Notes: generated from the letters alone by a model not told the origin. DNA of 64,000 bases from Alphaproteobacteria bacterium (GCA_016722515.1 JADKJE010000005.1:81575-145574); one strand, 5' to 3'; positions 9,353 to 18,969 are shown, counted from the stretch's first letter. Numbers and translations are program-made.

Positions 9353-10783
9353 CTATGGTAGATCCGGTGAAACCTGCTTTTCGTTTAACCTTTGCTCTTG
9401 TATACGGCTACGGAAGCCTTTTTTAGAGGGCCCTTTTTCATCTTGGTTGATTTGGGATTGATCAAGATACGCTTCAAATGTCTTCCCAGACTTGTCCAAT
9501 AATTCATGATTGGCACCTGCCTTTATAAGCTGTTGTACCGCTTTAACATGGCCATGACTAGCTGCCAGATGCAAGGCTGTGAGACCATCGTTATTGACAG
9601 CATTAATGTCGAGGTCCTTTTTTATGAAGTCGGCTAAATTTGGAATAGATTCTGCACGCTGGACAAGGTAATGGAGGCCTGTATTTCCATTAAGATCTTT
9701 AGCATTTAAATCAGAAGGAATTGTTTTAAGAATGTGTTTGATTTTAACAGCGTTAGAATTAAACGCTTGAGGATCAAAGGAACGTGCAAAACCATGGAAC
9801 ATGGTTTGACCTTTGGCAGGATTATAACTGAGACGATAGTTTTTATCTACTTTTAAACGCTTCCTTAATATGTCAGACTGAGCGGACTTAGGCAAATAAT
9901 CCAGAGCTAATTTTTTCTCACTATCTTTAATGGTGGAATTAATGGCTTCATAACCGTTGGGTGCGTGTTTATGTTCCCATGTAATACCAATGCCCTTCAA
10001 TGTATATTGGGTTTTTCCCAGTCCTGGTGTAAATGATTCATAGAGAATGGCTGCAATATCAGGATGGTTGCTCGCCGCATAATGCAGTGCCGTTTTCCCA
10101 AATACATCCTTCACATTAGGTGAACCACCATGGTTGCGTATATATGTTATGTTTTTAACAAGAAGCTCTGTAGCGTTTCTGGTTAGATTTTGATGTTTTG
10201 GCGAGCACTTGACAATTAAATGCAGTGGCGTTTTCCCTTCAGCATTTGTGGCATTAATATCAGCCCCCAATTGATGTAATTTTTGTATGTTATCTGTTAA
10301 AATGCGGCTTGCCGCAAAATGAATGGGCTGATTCCCATGGATGTCCGCAGCATGAATGTTTGCACCATTGTTAACCAAAAAGGTGAGTGTGTGCATGTTT
10401 AAAAAATAAGTGCTGGCATAATGTAATGGTGTTCTACCTAGGCTGTCGCATCCGTTAATCAAGTTAGCTATATCCGGTTCAGGATAATTTTTGATTAAGT
10501 GGTTGAGTAAATGACCGCGTTTGGTTTTGTTTTTAGCGCTAGTTCCTTCCGAAAATAGATGGAACAAGTTAATGTCTTTTACCAGAGTAGCAGTGTTAGG
10601 ATCTGTACGCGTATATGTATCAAAGACATTAATAGAATGGTTCTTAAGGTGTTTCTTAAATGTGGAAGCATCCATTTTTCTGATGCGCTTTAAGGTCAGT
10701 TCGGGGGCAATGTTTGTTATTGGCTTCTGACCATTTTCATTTTCCGCAGTTTCAACATTAATCTTTGATTGATTTTTTGACAT
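9353..10783 (-). CDS. Ankyrin-repeat protein
   Basis: I start this 476-residue protein at the ATG at 10783 because GGAG lies six bases before it; an in-frame ATG 18 bases upstream lacks such a site. Ankyrin units are clear: LGRTPLHYAS, HGNQPIHFAAS, EGKTPLHLIV and FGKTALHYAAS in the N-terminal half, then NGNTGLHYLVQ and DGLTALHLAASHGHVKAVQQLIKAGANHELLDKSG near the C-terminus. Between them is an approximately 120-residue non-ankyrin insert (YTLKGIGITWEHKH onward). There is no signal peptide or membrane segment. Such proteins mediate protein contacts and are frequent among effectors of intracellular bacteria, but secretion is not shown here. It is monocistronic. Confidence 0.85.
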   Translation of the reverse strand: MSKNQSKINVETAENENGQKPITNIAPELTLKRIRKMDASTFKKHLKNHSINVFDTYTRTDPNTATLVKDINLFHLFSEGTSAKNKTKRGHLLNHLIKNYPEPDIANLINGCDSLGRTPLHYASTYFLNMHTLTFLVNNGANIHAADIHGNQPIHFAASRILTDNIQKLHQLGADINATNAEGKTPLHLIVKCSPKHQNLTRNATELLVKNITYIRNHGGSPNVKDVFGKTALHYAASNHPDIAAILYESFTPGLGKTQYTLKGIGITWEHKHAPNGYEAINSTIKDSEKKLALDYLPKSAQSDILRKRLKVDKNYRLSYNPAKGQTMFHGFARSFDPQAFNSNAVKIKHILKTIPSDLNAKDLNGNTGLHYLVQRAESIPNLADFIKKDLDINAVNNDGLTALHLAASHGHVKAVQQLIKAGANHELLDKSGKTFEAYLDQSQINQDEKGPSKKGFRSRIQEQRLNEKQVSPDLP

Positions 10784-10801
10784 GTAAATCTCCATTATCA
10801 C

Positions 10802-11164
10802 TCAATTGTATTTTTATGTTACCAATAAGAATGTTACATGAAAAATATGATAAAATTATGGCATTCATGTGGTTTATATTAAATTTCTATAAATATATTT
10901 ATAATTATATTGTTTTTAATCGTTTTTTTGTTATAAAATTGTCTCATTCTCAGCGTTTGTCTTTTGCGCATGACTCAAATTCAATGCTATTCAGGCGAGA
11001 ATGAGATTAACCTCAGTTTTAGATAAGGTAATATGGGACTCCATTTCTTGGTAGTAAATGGGTGCTTGCATACTCGACTATTCACGACTTTTTAGGTTAA
11101 AAGTCGTGTGAGTTGCCTATGAGTGTCGATTGAAAGGGGGCATGCAGTACCTGCACTTGTCGTG
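10802..11164. other. Gene-free spacer with two inverted repeats
   Basis: About 360 bases without a convincing gene. The first part is very AT-rich (10,830-10,945) and could hold the ankyrin gene promoter. TCTCATTCTC (10942-10951) is repeated inverted as GAGAATGAGA (10997-11006) around 45 bases. CACGACTTTT (11083-11092) pairs with AAAAGTCGTG (11099-11108) around six bases. Neither hairpin is followed by a clean T run. They may belong to a small RNA or to the end of the xth transcript; nothing decides this. Confidence 0.45.
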
Positions 11165-11968
11165 CTAAGCGACTAAATCCATAACTACCGGCACATGATC
11201 CGATGGTTGTGGCCAATCGCGGGCTTCTTTAAAGAAGTTGATTGCTTTACAGGCTTTGACTAGTGGCGGAGTTACCCAGATATGATCGAGCCTGCGGCCG
11301 CGATCAGATTTTTTCCAATCCTGATTGCGGTAGCTCCACCAGCTATAAAGTTTAGCGGGTTCTGGTACAAAATGACGGGCAACATCAACCCAGGTGAGGG
11401 ATTGATACAGTTGGTGAAGATGATCGACTTCAATGGGTGTATGGCTGACCACATCCAGGAGTTGTTTATGTGACCATACATCATGCTCCAACGGGGCTAT
11501 GTTTAAATCACCTACCAGGATCATGGGTTTAGAAGAGGCTCGATTGTCTTTAAACCATTGGGTCATATCTTGAACAAAATTAAGTTTGTGCGCAAATTTT
11601 GGATTTTGTACGGGATCGGCTATGTCGCCACCGGCAGGGACATAAAAATTATGCAGTTCAATGCCATTGGCAAGCGTTACCGCAATATGCCGTGTATCGT
11701 CCTTTCCTCCGAGTTTCAATGTTTCAAATTCGATAAAGGGAATTTTTGAGAGGATGGTAACGCCGTTATACGATTTTTCTCCACTGAAGGTGACATACGG
11801 ATAGCCAAGGGCCTGGCAATCTAAACGTGGAAAAAATGGATCTGCGACTTTGGTTTCTTGAAGGCAGATAATATCTGGTTGAAGGTCCTTACTCAGTTGT
11901 GCCAATAGAGGCATACGCAAACGGATAGAATTAATATTCCAAGTAACCAGGCGAAGATGATTAGGCAT
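11165..11968 (-). CDS. xth: Exodeoxyribonuclease III
   Basis: The 267-residue protein has the full set of exonuclease III / AP endonuclease motifs: LVTWNINSIRLRMP, ICLQETKV (the metal-binding Glu), YNGVTILSK, VGDLNIAP (catalytic Asp and Asn), YSWWSYR, RLDHIWVTP and the C-terminal SDHVPVVMDL with the catalytic Asp-His pair. It repairs abasic sites and trims 3' ends. Its ATG overlaps the end of ubiB by 8 bases, so it is translationally coupled to the ubiE-ubiB pair. Confidence 0.96.
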   Translation of the reverse strand: MPNHLRLVTWNINSIRLRMPLLAQLSKDLQPDIICLQETKVADPFFPRLDCQALGYPYVTFSGEKSYNGVTILSKIPFIEFETLKLGGKDDTRHIAVTLANGIELHNFYVPAGGDIADPVQNPKFAHKLNFVQDMTQWFKDNRASSKPMILVGDLNIAPLEHDVWSHKQLLDVVSHTPIEVDHLHQLYQSLTWVDVARHFVPEPAKLYSWWSYRNQDWKKSDRGRRLDHIWVTPPLVKACKAINFFKEARDWPQPSDHVPVVMDLVA

Positions 11969-13412
11969 GCAGTACCATCCAAAGTGCTAAAAGCAGTGCA
12001 GCGAGTGAAATAACACTTGTCCATACCGTATGATTTTGGGCTTTATTGAGTTCTGCAAGAGAGGTCGGATGGAGCTTTAGCCCTTCTTGGGAAGTGGTAA
12101 GAACCCATTGTTGCAGGGATTGAGTGAGCAATGGAACCTGCTTTATGGTTTGCTTAAATTGTTGATGGACTTCGGTTGCCCTGGCTTTCCAGCCTAAATT
12201 CTGCACGGCCCATTCTTTCATCCACGGCTCAGCAAGTTCCCACATATTGGCATGAGGGGCAAGGGTTGAACCCAGACCTTCAATCAAGAGCATCGTTTTT
12301 TGCAGCAATAATAGTTGCGGCTGTGTTTCCATGCTGAAATCCTGGGTAATTTTAAAGAGTTGTTTCAGCAGTTTACCAATGGATAAATGCGAAAAAGGTT
12401 TTCCAACGATTGGTTCACCAATCGACCGGCAAGCAAGCGCAAATGTAGCCACGTTTGTATCGGCAGGAATGTAACCGGCATCCAGATGCACCTGGGCAAT
12501 ATGATGATAGTCACGATGGATGAATCCGCGCAAAATTTCGGCAACAAAGCGGCGGGTGGATTGGTCAAGCCGTCCCATGATACCAAAATCGACAAGGGCA
12601 ATATTGCCATCGTGCTTGACCAGGATATTACCGGGGTGTAAATCGCCATGAAAAAAACCATCGCGATAGGTTTGATTGAAAAAAGTATGCGACAGATGAC
12701 GGGTCAGCATATCCAGATTATGTCCGGCATTGATAAGTGCTTCACGGTTATGGATGGGAATGCCATTGATCCATTCAAGCGTCAGCACGTGTTTGGCAGT
12801 ACGATCCCAATCAATGGCGGGTACGTAAACGCCTTCATCCTGTTTAAGGTTATCACGTAATTCTGAGGCAGCAGCACCTTCAAACCGTAAATCCATTTCG
12901 AATCGAAGCATTTCGGTAAACGTGTTGATGACGTCAATTAAACGCAGGCGTTTTAAGCTTTCACACTGGCTAAACCAGCTGGCAATACGCCGTAGAAAAG
13001 TAAGGTCACGGTTAATCCTTCTTTCAATGCCTGGGCGTAATACCTTTACGGCCACATCACGGCCATCGGTGGTGATTGCGCGATGAATTTGAGCGATCGA
13101 GGCGGCAGCAACGGGTTGCTGATTGAATTCTTTAAACAGCGAATGAATCGATGTACCTAGCGATTTTTCGATGGTGCGCATGGCTTTGCGTGCGTCAAAC
13201 GGTGGGAGGCGATCACGAAGCATGCCTAGGGCATCGGCAGCATCATCGCCAACAATATCAGGGCGAATCGACAGGGTTTGTCCAAGTTTAATGAAAGTCG
13301 GTCCTAATGAAACGAAGCAAAAACACATGCAGCGCCCTTTCAACTTGCGAGGACAAACTCCGTAAAGCACTAATAAAATGAAAATATGAGAAAAACGAAA
13401 TAATGTATACAT
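11961..13412 (-). CDS. ubiB: UbiB, ubiquinone biosynthesis atypical kinase
   Basis: I chose the ATG at 13412 (MYTLFRFSHIFILLVLYG), 7 bases after the ubiE stop; an upstream start at 13457 would overlap ubiE. The 483-residue protein shows the ABC1/UbiB signature FIKLGQTLSIRPDIV (the KxGQ motif that replaces the normal glycine loop), AAASIAQIHRA, VAVKVLRPGI, FHGDLHPGNILVKHDGNIALVDFG (catalytic loop and DFG) and two hydrophobic segments at the C-terminus that anchor it to the membrane. UbiB is an atypical ATPase/kinase needed for coenzyme Q production, probably by helping to extract lipid intermediates. It lies between ubiE and xth in one transcription unit. Confidence 0.94.
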   Translation of the reverse strand: MYTLFRFSHIFILLVLYGVCPRKLKGRCMCFCFVSLGPTFIKLGQTLSIRPDIVGDDAADALGMLRDRLPPFDARKAMRTIEKSLGTSIHSLFKEFNQQPVAAASIAQIHRAITTDGRDVAVKVLRPGIERRINRDLTFLRRIASWFSQCESLKRLRLIDVINTFTEMLRFEMDLRFEGAAASELRDNLKQDEGVYVPAIDWDRTAKHVLTLEWINGIPIHNREALINAGHNLDMLTRHLSHTFFNQTYRDGFFHGDLHPGNILVKHDGNIALVDFGIMGRLDQSTRRFVAEILRGFIHRDYHHIAQVHLDAGYIPADTNVATFALACRSIGEPIVGKPFSHLSIGKLLKQLFKITQDFSMETQPQLLLLQKTMLLIEGLGSTLAPHANMWELAEPWMKEWAVQNLGWKARATEVHQQFKQTIKQVPLLTQSLQQWVLTTSQEGLKLHPTSLAELNKAQNHTVWTSVISLAALLLALWMVLHA

Positions 13413-13419
13413 CCAGACC

Positions 13420-14202
13420 CTATACCTTCCATCCCGAATGAATGGCGACAATACCACCCGTCAGCGAACGAAACTGCACTTGTTTAAAGCTCGCTTCCTG
13501 AATCAGGTTAGCAAAATGTTGCGGCGATGGAAACATGCGGATGCTTTCGACCAGATATTGATAGCTGTCACGATCACCTGCAATCCATTCGCCAAGCTGA
13601 GGAATGACCTTAAAGGAGTAAAAATCATAGGGGATCTTTACAAGACTGTTGGGAGTGGGTGAAAATTCCAGGCAGAGGAAACGACCTCCAGGTTTGAGAA
13701 CGCGGTAGGCTTCTTTGAGTGCCTTAAGGCGATCCGTTACATTACGGATACCAAAGCTGATCGTGTAGTAATCAAAGTGATTATCGGGAAATGGCAGTTG
13801 TTCTGCATTAGCCGTAACGCATTCAAATCGGCCTATCATATTGGCATCGACCAAACGATCATGGCCTTCACTTAACATGGAAGCATTGATGTCACTAACG
13901 GTGGCATGGCCCGTTTGGGTTTTGCGCAAGAACCGTAATGAGATATCGGCGGTGCCGCCGGCAACATCTAATAGTCTGCTGTTTTCACGGGGATTGAGCA
14001 TGTTTAAGAATTCATGCTTCCACAGGTGATGCACGCCCATGCTCATCACATTGTTCATCAAATCATATTTGGGAGCAACCCGGTTGAAAACAGATTTTAC
14101 CGCCGAGATTTTTTCGGTCAGTGGAATGGTTTTAAACCCAAAATCGGTGGTTTCTTGAGAGTGGTTAGGTGTTTCTGGTTTCATAGCTATCGAAATTAGC
14201 AT
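13420..14202 (-). CDS. ubiE: Ubiquinone/menaquinone C-methyltransferase
   Basis: A class I SAM methyltransferase of 260 residues with UbiE hallmarks: YDLMNNVMSMGVHHLWK, LLDVAGGTADISLRF (SAM-binding motif I), DINASMLSEG, NAEQLPFPDNHFDYYTISFGIRNV and FLCLEFSPTPN. It methylates the ring of the quinone intermediates. The start is taken as the ATG at 14202; an internal ATG at 14184 is equally possible because neither has a clear ribosome site. It is divergent from the folM-like gene, and the 188-base gap must hold both promoters. Confidence 0.96.
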   Translation of the reverse strand: MLISIAMKPETPNHSQETTDFGFKTIPLTEKISAVKSVFNRVAPKYDLMNNVMSMGVHHLWKHEFLNMLNPRENSRLLDVAGGTADISLRFLRKTQTGHATVSDINASMLSEGHDRLVDANMIGRFECVTANAEQLPFPDNHFDYYTISFGIRNVTDRLKALKEAYRVLKPGGRFLCLEFSPTPNSLVKIPYDFYSFKVIPQLGEWIAGDRDSYQYLVESIRMFPSPQHFANLIQEASFKQVQFRSLTGGIVAIHSGWKV

Positions 14203-14390
14203 GGGGAGCCGATTTTCGCAATGGGATTGAAGAGTGATTCATGTAAGGGATGTGAGTCCCTACCTATGTTTGAGTTATGCTGGCGTTGGTATGGGTTTTC
14301 TTTGATTGAATTTTCCTAATAAACTATAGCTTTGTTTGATAGAGAAAATCATGATACACATAACGTCTTGCCATTCATAAGAGATGAGAT

Positions 14391-15110
14391 ATGGAACATA
14401 AACCAACAATTTTAATCACGGGAGCAGCGGTTCGCTTGGGAAGGGAATTGGCTCTAGGACTGGCCAGACGAGGTTTTTCCATTGCGGTGCATTATTATCA
14501 CCATCAGCAGGAGGCTCAGAAGTTGATTGATGAGATTCGGGAGCTGAATGTTGAGTGCCAGGGATTTTGTTATAATTTGTTGGAAGAAGGAACCGCTGAC
14601 GCTTTAATTGAAGAGGTTATTCAATCCATACCAGGCTTAGGTGTGGTGATTAACAGCGCAGCTATCATTCAAAAAGCAACCCTGCTTACGACCTGTTACG
14701 AGGATTATGACTCGTTATTTGCGCTGAACCTTAAAGCGCCGTTTTTTATTACGCAGGCTTTTGCAAAACGATGCCAACAAGGCCAGGTGATTAATATATT
14801 GGATACCTATATTACTAAAGATAAAACGCCGTATTTTGGATATTTAATAACCAAAAAGGCCCTTGCTGCATTTACCCAAATGGCGGCCTATGAATTAGCT
14901 CCTGGCATCCGTGTAAATGGGATCTGTCCAGGACTCGTGATGTCAGCCGGAAGACAAGACGAGGAGTTTTATAAGCGCAAGTTAGAGCAATTACCGCTTA
15001 AATCATTGCCAACCCCTCAACAGGTTGTGGATGCAGCCTTCATGATTATTGAGTCACCTTATTTAACCGGACAGCTTATATCTGTGGATAGCGGCGAACA
15101 TTTATTGTAA
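14391..15110 (+). CDS. Short-chain dehydrogenase, FolM/pteridine reductase-like
   Basis: A classical SDR of 239 residues. TGAAVRLGRELA at about residues 10-21 is the nucleotide-binding glycine motif, INSAA is the NAG-equivalent motif, and YLITKKA near residue 160 carries the catalytic Tyr and Lys. LISVDSGEHL at the end resembles the SDR tail. The arginine after the glycine motif, the position 9 bases upstream of folB, and the sequence style suggest a dihydromonapterin or pteridine reductase acting in folate/pterin metabolism. Specific substrate assignment is by context only. Confidence 0.75.
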   Translation: MEHKPTILITGAAVRLGRELALGLARRGFSIAVHYYHHQQEAQKLIDEIRELNVECQGFCYNLLEEGTADALIEEVIQSIPGLGVVINSAAIIQKATLLTTCYEDYDSLFALNLKAPFFITQAFAKRCQQGQVINILDTYITKDKTPYFGYLITKKALAAFTQMAAYELAPGIRVNGICPGLVMSAGRQDEEFYKRKLEQLPLKSLPTPQQVVDAAFMIIESPYLTGQLISVDSGEHLL

Positions 15111-15119
15111 TATGGTTTC

Positions 15120-15476
15120 ATGACTCTATCTGTTTCGATCAATCAATTAGAATGTTGGGTAAATCTTGGTGTCTATGCCTGGGAGCAGGTGCGACCGCGC
15201 CTTGTTTTGGTTTCGGTTCATTTTACCTATAGCTCATCACACACGATAGAGGATGATACTATAAAACAGGCGCTGGATTATCATACACTCAGCGACCATA
15301 TTCGGCAATTGCTCGGAGCACAGCGGTTTCAATTGATAGAAACGGCAGCACAGCATATAGCCGATTTTGTGCTTGAGGACCCACGCGTTGAGGATGTCAC
15401 TGTGTGGGTCAATAAACCGGGGGCGGTGGTTGAGGCAACCTCCATTGAGGTGTCTGTTTATAAAACAAAATCATAA
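15120..15476 (+). CDS. folB: Dihydroneopterin aldolase
   Basis: The 118-residue protein matches the FolB/DHNA family: an N-terminal LECWVNLGVYAWEQVRPR strand-turn (the Gly-x-x-x-x-E region), LDYHTLSDHIRQLL, FQLIETAAQHIADFVL with the conserved Glu, and VTVWVNKPGAV near the end with the conserved Lys-Pro. It cleaves dihydroneopterin in folate biosynthesis. It follows the SDR gene by nine bases and is probably in the same operon. Confidence 0.9.
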   Translation: MTLSVSINQLECWVNLGVYAWEQVRPRLVLVSVHFTYSSSHTIEDDTIKQALDYHTLSDHIRQLLGAQRFQLIETAAQHIADFVLEDPRVEDVTVWVNKPGAVVEATSIEVSVYKTKS

Positions 15477-15525
15477 AACACGACTCTAAAAACATAGAAA
15501 GACAAACCTTATATCAAGGGGATGA

Positions 15526-17253
15526 ATGATGGGAATGTTGGGCGAATTAGATTTGGTAGTATTATTGCTTACTGCATCGGTATGCATGGTTGCTATTTTC
15601 CGGTATCTGCGTTTAAGCCCTGTACTGGGTTACCTCGTGGCGGGACTTGCGATTGGGCCGTATGGTATCGGATTTATTAAATATGATGAAATTCCACAGC
15701 ATTTGGCTGATTTTGGCGTGATTTTTCTCCTGTTTATGATTGGTTTAGAAATGACGTTGGACCGTCTTGCCAGTATTCGTAAGCATGTGTTTGGTTTTGG
15801 CTTGCTGCAGATTTTGTTTTCTGTAACGGCTTTTACGGGCGTGGGATTGCTGCTCAAATATGATTTTATTGAATCGCTGGTCATTGGATTTGGGTTGTCG
15901 ATGTCGTCTTCGGCAATTGTGTTGCAAGTGCTGCAGGAATCGGGGAAGCAATCGACACAAACCGGTAGGTTGTCACTGGCTACCCTGATTATGCAGGACT
16001 TTGCGGTGGTACCTTTGCTGGTTGTGGTTCCATTACTATCGGGAGATTCGCATCATTTGATTGGCGGCATCATGTTATCCCTTATTAAGGTTGTTGCCGT
16101 ATTATTTGCGATATTGGTGTTGGGTAGAATCATATTGAGACCCATTTTCCGTTTGATCTGGTCTACCACCAATGAAGAATTATTCGTGGCAACCACCTTA
16201 TTGCTAGCCTTGGGTAGTGCATTAATTACCGAGCGTTTAGGTTTATCCATGGCACTGGGTGCGTTTGCGGCCGGATTATTAGTGGCAGAGACCGAGTACC
16301 AGCATCAGGTTGAAGCAGAAATAACTCCCTTCAAAGGATTATTCCTAGGGTTGTTCTTTATGACGATGGGCATGAAAATTGACTGGCATTATTTATTGGA
16401 ACATGCTTCGGTGATTGCCCTGTGGGTGAGTATCATTATTGTGATCAAGGCGGCCATACTCTATGGGCTTTGTAAAGCGTTCCGTTTTCCATCGGGTGTA
16501 TCACTCCATACGGCTTTATTATTATCCCAAGGCGGTGAGTTCGCTTTTGTACTTCTCACCTTGGCTGCTCAGGATAAAATCGGCATTATTGATCCCAAAA
16601 TCGCCGATTTGCTGATGATGATCGTCACTACTTCCATGGCGCTTACACCCTTGTTGGCAATGCTTGGGGCATGGCTGGCTGAGAAAATTGAAAAGGGAAA
16701 CATGGTCGAAGCTGAGGGCTTCAACCGCCCTATTGATTTGAGTGATTTGCGAAATCATGTGATCGTGGTTGGTTTTGGACAGGCCGGGCAGATGGTGGCT
16801 CAAGTGCTAAGGGAAGAAGGAATTGCCTATGTTGTTGTTGATAATGAAGCCACATTAATCGCCGAAGCCAGGCACGCAGGAATTCCTATCTATCATGGCG
16901 ATGCTACTCGCAGGGGGACCCTTGAGCATTTGCAAATTAACCATGCTCAGTCTGTCGTGGTTACGGTTCATAATGACTTGGCGATTCAAAATACCATCGT
17001 GGCGGTTCGACGTTCCTCTAAAGACCTGCCTGTGATAGCAAGGACAAAAGAATGGTTTGAAACATTAGGGCAGGTGGGTGAAGCTGTGTTTATGATTCCT
17101 GAAAGCTTCGAAATGGGGCTGCAATTGGCTGGCTCGCTGTTAAAATATCGTGGCTTTTATGCACATGAAATTGAGCGAATGAAAACCACCTTTAGGGCTA
17201 ATCATTATGCTAAGACTAAGGATTTGTTTATTAAGGATACGGTAGGAGAATAG
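15526..17253 (+). CDS. Kef/CPA2-type monovalent cation:proton antiporter with TrkA-N domain
   Basis: A 575-residue inner-membrane protein. Residues 1-385 form about a dozen hydrophobic helices of the Na/H exchanger (CPA2) fold, including LSPVLGYLVAGLAIGPYG, FLLFMIGLEM, SMSSSAIVLQVL and LLLSQGGEFAFVLL. A cytoplasmic TrkA-N nucleotide-binding domain follows from about residue 405 (HVIVVGFGQAGQMVAQVL, GDATRRGTLEH). This is the KefB/KefC arrangement: potassium or sodium efflux against protons, gated by nucleotide. AAGGGGATGA just before the ATG supports the start. It ends at a terminator shared with rpmB. Confidence 0.9.
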   Translation: MMGMLGELDLVVLLLTASVCMVAIFRYLRLSPVLGYLVAGLAIGPYGIGFIKYDEIPQHLADFGVIFLLFMIGLEMTLDRLASIRKHVFGFGLLQILFSVTAFTGVGLLLKYDFIESLVIGFGLSMSSSAIVLQVLQESGKQSTQTGRLSLATLIMQDFAVVPLLVVVPLLSGDSHHLIGGIMLSLIKVVAVLFAILVLGRIILRPIFRLIWSTTNEELFVATTLLLALGSALITERLGLSMALGAFAAGLLVAETEYQHQVEAEITPFKGLFLGLFFMTMGMKIDWHYLLEHASVIALWVSIIIVIKAAILYGLCKAFRFPSGVSLHTALLLSQGGEFAFVLLTLAAQDKIGIIDPKIADLLMMIVTTSMALTPLLAMLGAWLAEKIEKGNMVEAEGFNRPIDLSDLRNHVIVVGFGQAGQMVAQVLREEGIAYVVVDNEATLIAEARHAGIPIYHGDATRRGTLEHLQINHAQSVVVTVHNDLAIQNTIVAVRRSSKDLPVIARTKEWFETLGQVGEAVFMIPESFEMGLQLAGSLLKYRGFYAHEIERMKTTFRANHYAKTKDLFIKDTVGE

Positions 17254-17294
17254 GTCTTGTTTATTTCTTCGTTTGGGTCAGTCTTTAATAATAA

Positions 17295-17341
17295 AAAAAC
17301 CGCCTACTAAACGCAAAATAGCGCTAAGAATGGCGGTTTTT
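17295..17341. terminator. Bidirectional terminator between antiporter gene and rpmB
   Basis: AAAAACCGCC (17295-17304) pairs with GGCGGTTTTT (17332-17341). The stem is flanked by a T run on both strands, so it can end the antiporter transcript (+) and the rpmB transcript (-). Confidence 0.88.
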
Positions 17342-17356
17342 GTATTTAAAGAACAG

Positions 17357-17644
17357 TTAAGCAGCGTGTGCTTCAGCAATTTGCTTTTTCAATTTTTTAG
17401 CAGAGCAGGTCAATTTTGTACCGGCTGTAGCCAACAGGAACATATCCAGGCTGCCGTGTTTTTCAACAGAACGAAGTGTATTCGTTGCTATGCACAGACG
17501 AACTTTTTGCTTCAATGCATCACTGTAAAGGGTTACGTTTTGAAGATTAGGCACAAAACGGCGCTTAGCCTTACGGTTTGAGTGAGATATTTGATGCCCT
17601 GACATAGGACGTTTAGAAGCGATAATATCACAGGTACGAGACAT
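17357..17644 (-). CDS. rpmB: Ribosomal protein bL28
   Basis: The 95-residue product from the ATG at 17644 begins MSRTCDIIASKRPMSGHQIS and contains HSNRKAKRRFVPNLQNV and LCIATNTLRSVEKHG, the usual bL28 pattern for Alphaproteobacteria. A longer frame extends upstream to 17719, but homologous proteins begin at MSR, so I reject the extension. It is a structural protein of the large ribosomal subunit. Confidence 0.97.
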   Translation of the reverse strand: MSRTCDIIASKRPMSGHQISHSNRKAKRRFVPNLQNVTLYSDALKQKVRLCIATNTLRSVEKHGSLDMFLLATAGTKLTCSAKKLKKQIAEAHAA

Positions 17645-17782
17645 AGGATTTCTCCGAAATTCAATATATTTAATACTAAAATAGTCCGCTACTATACCTG
17701 GGTTGAAATGTGTTGGCAAGAGGATTTTTGGGCTATTTTAGAGATTATGTATGACGTCGATAAAGCGAGTTGATTGGTCTGT

Positions 17783-18841
17783 CTAACGGCAGTCGGCTCC
17801 AACGGCTTCGCTGATGTCTTTAAATCCATCTTTTTCAAGCAAGCCAACCAGATCGCGTTTAATCTGGGTAACCAAACCAAATCCTTTAAATACAAGGGCT
17901 GAATAGAGTTGAAGGAGGGTGGCCCCTGACTTGATCTTGGTGTAGGCTTCCTCGCTAGAAGAAATGCCGCCGACCCCAATTAAAGGAATCGTACCCTGCG
18001 TTAATTGGTAAAATTGTTTCAGGGTTTGCGTGGATAAGGCAAATAAAGGTTTGCCACTTAACCCTCCCTTTTCGTGACCGAAATGGCTTTTAAGGTTAGG
18101 ACGTTCGAGTGTCGTATTTGAAATAATCACTCCATCAACTTTGGTGTTGAGACAGGTTTGGGCAATATGCTCAAGTTCTTCGCTAGAGAGGTCTGGCGCA
18201 ATCTTAATGAGGATGGGGAGCGTTTTATTGTTATGGGTACTGAGGCCTTGGTTACGTTCGTTTATTAGAGCTATGAGCAGCTCATAGAGATTATCGTCAG
18301 ACTGCATGCTACGAAGACCAGGCGTATTAGGCGAAGAAATATTGACGGAGATATAATCAACCAGCCCTTTCACACGTTTAAATGAGGTTAGATAATCACT
18401 GACCCAATCGTTGGAATCTTTGTTGGGGGCAATATTGATGCCCACAATACCGGGTTGTTTTCCATTCTTTTCAAGCTGCCTGGCGCAAAATTCAATTCCT
18501 TGGCTATTAAGCCCCATTCGATTGATAACGGCTTCATCTTCGGTTAATCTGAATAATCGCGGTTTTGGATTTCCCGGTTGTGAAAGAGGGGTTACTCCGC
18601 CTATTTCTACACATCCAAGTCCTTGGTCAAATAAAGCGGGATAGCATTCTCCATGTTTATCAAACCCTGCGGCTAAGCCAATTGGATTGCCAAATGTTTT
18701 ATTCCAGATGTTGACTTTCAACTCGGGGGGATTGTAATGAGGTTGAGCAGGTACAGCCCCTAAAGCAAGCGCATTAACAGCGGCTCGGTGAGCAAATTCG
18801 GGATTAAGAGAAAAGATGAGAGGACGAAGGATATTGAACAT
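17783..18841 (-). CDS. pyrD: Dihydroorotate dehydrogenase (quinone)
   Basis: The 352-residue length and the N-terminal helical extension (MFNILRPLIFSLNPEFAHRA) identify the membrane-associated class 2 enzyme, which passes electrons to ubiquinone. FMN-barrel motifs are clear: GLAAGFDKHGE, VEIGGVTPLSQPGNPKPR, NRMGLNSQG, SVNISSPNTPGLR (with the catalytic Ser of class 2), PILIKIAPDL, VDGVIISNTT, GLSGKPL and IGVGGISSSEEAY. It catalyses the fourth step of pyrimidine synthesis. It is transcribed toward rpmB and has no obvious operon partner; pyrF lies 20 kb away. Confidence 0.97.
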   Translation of the reverse strand: MFNILRPLIFSLNPEFAHRAAVNALALGAVPAQPHYNPPELKVNIWNKTFGNPIGLAAGFDKHGECYPALFDQGLGCVEIGGVTPLSQPGNPKPRLFRLTEDEAVINRMGLNSQGIEFCARQLEKNGKQPGIVGINIAPNKDSNDWVSDYLTSFKRVKGLVDYISVNISSPNTPGLRSMQSDDNLYELLIALINERNQGLSTHNNKTLPILIKIAPDLSSEELEHIAQTCLNTKVDGVIISNTTLERPNLKSHFGHEKGGLSGKPLFALSTQTLKQFYQLTQGTIPLIGVGGISSSEEAYTKIKSGATLLQLYSALVFKGFGLVTQIKRDLVGLLEKDGFKDISEAVGADCR

Positions 18842-18969
18842 GAAGGGCTACACAAAAAAGAGAAAAAGCTCTGGCGTTAAAATTGACTCGTGCTAGAATG
18901 AAAGCTTATGGTAGCAAATTTTTAAAGATTTCAAAATACCCTTGAGTCTTCTCTGGAGAAAAAAAGCTT

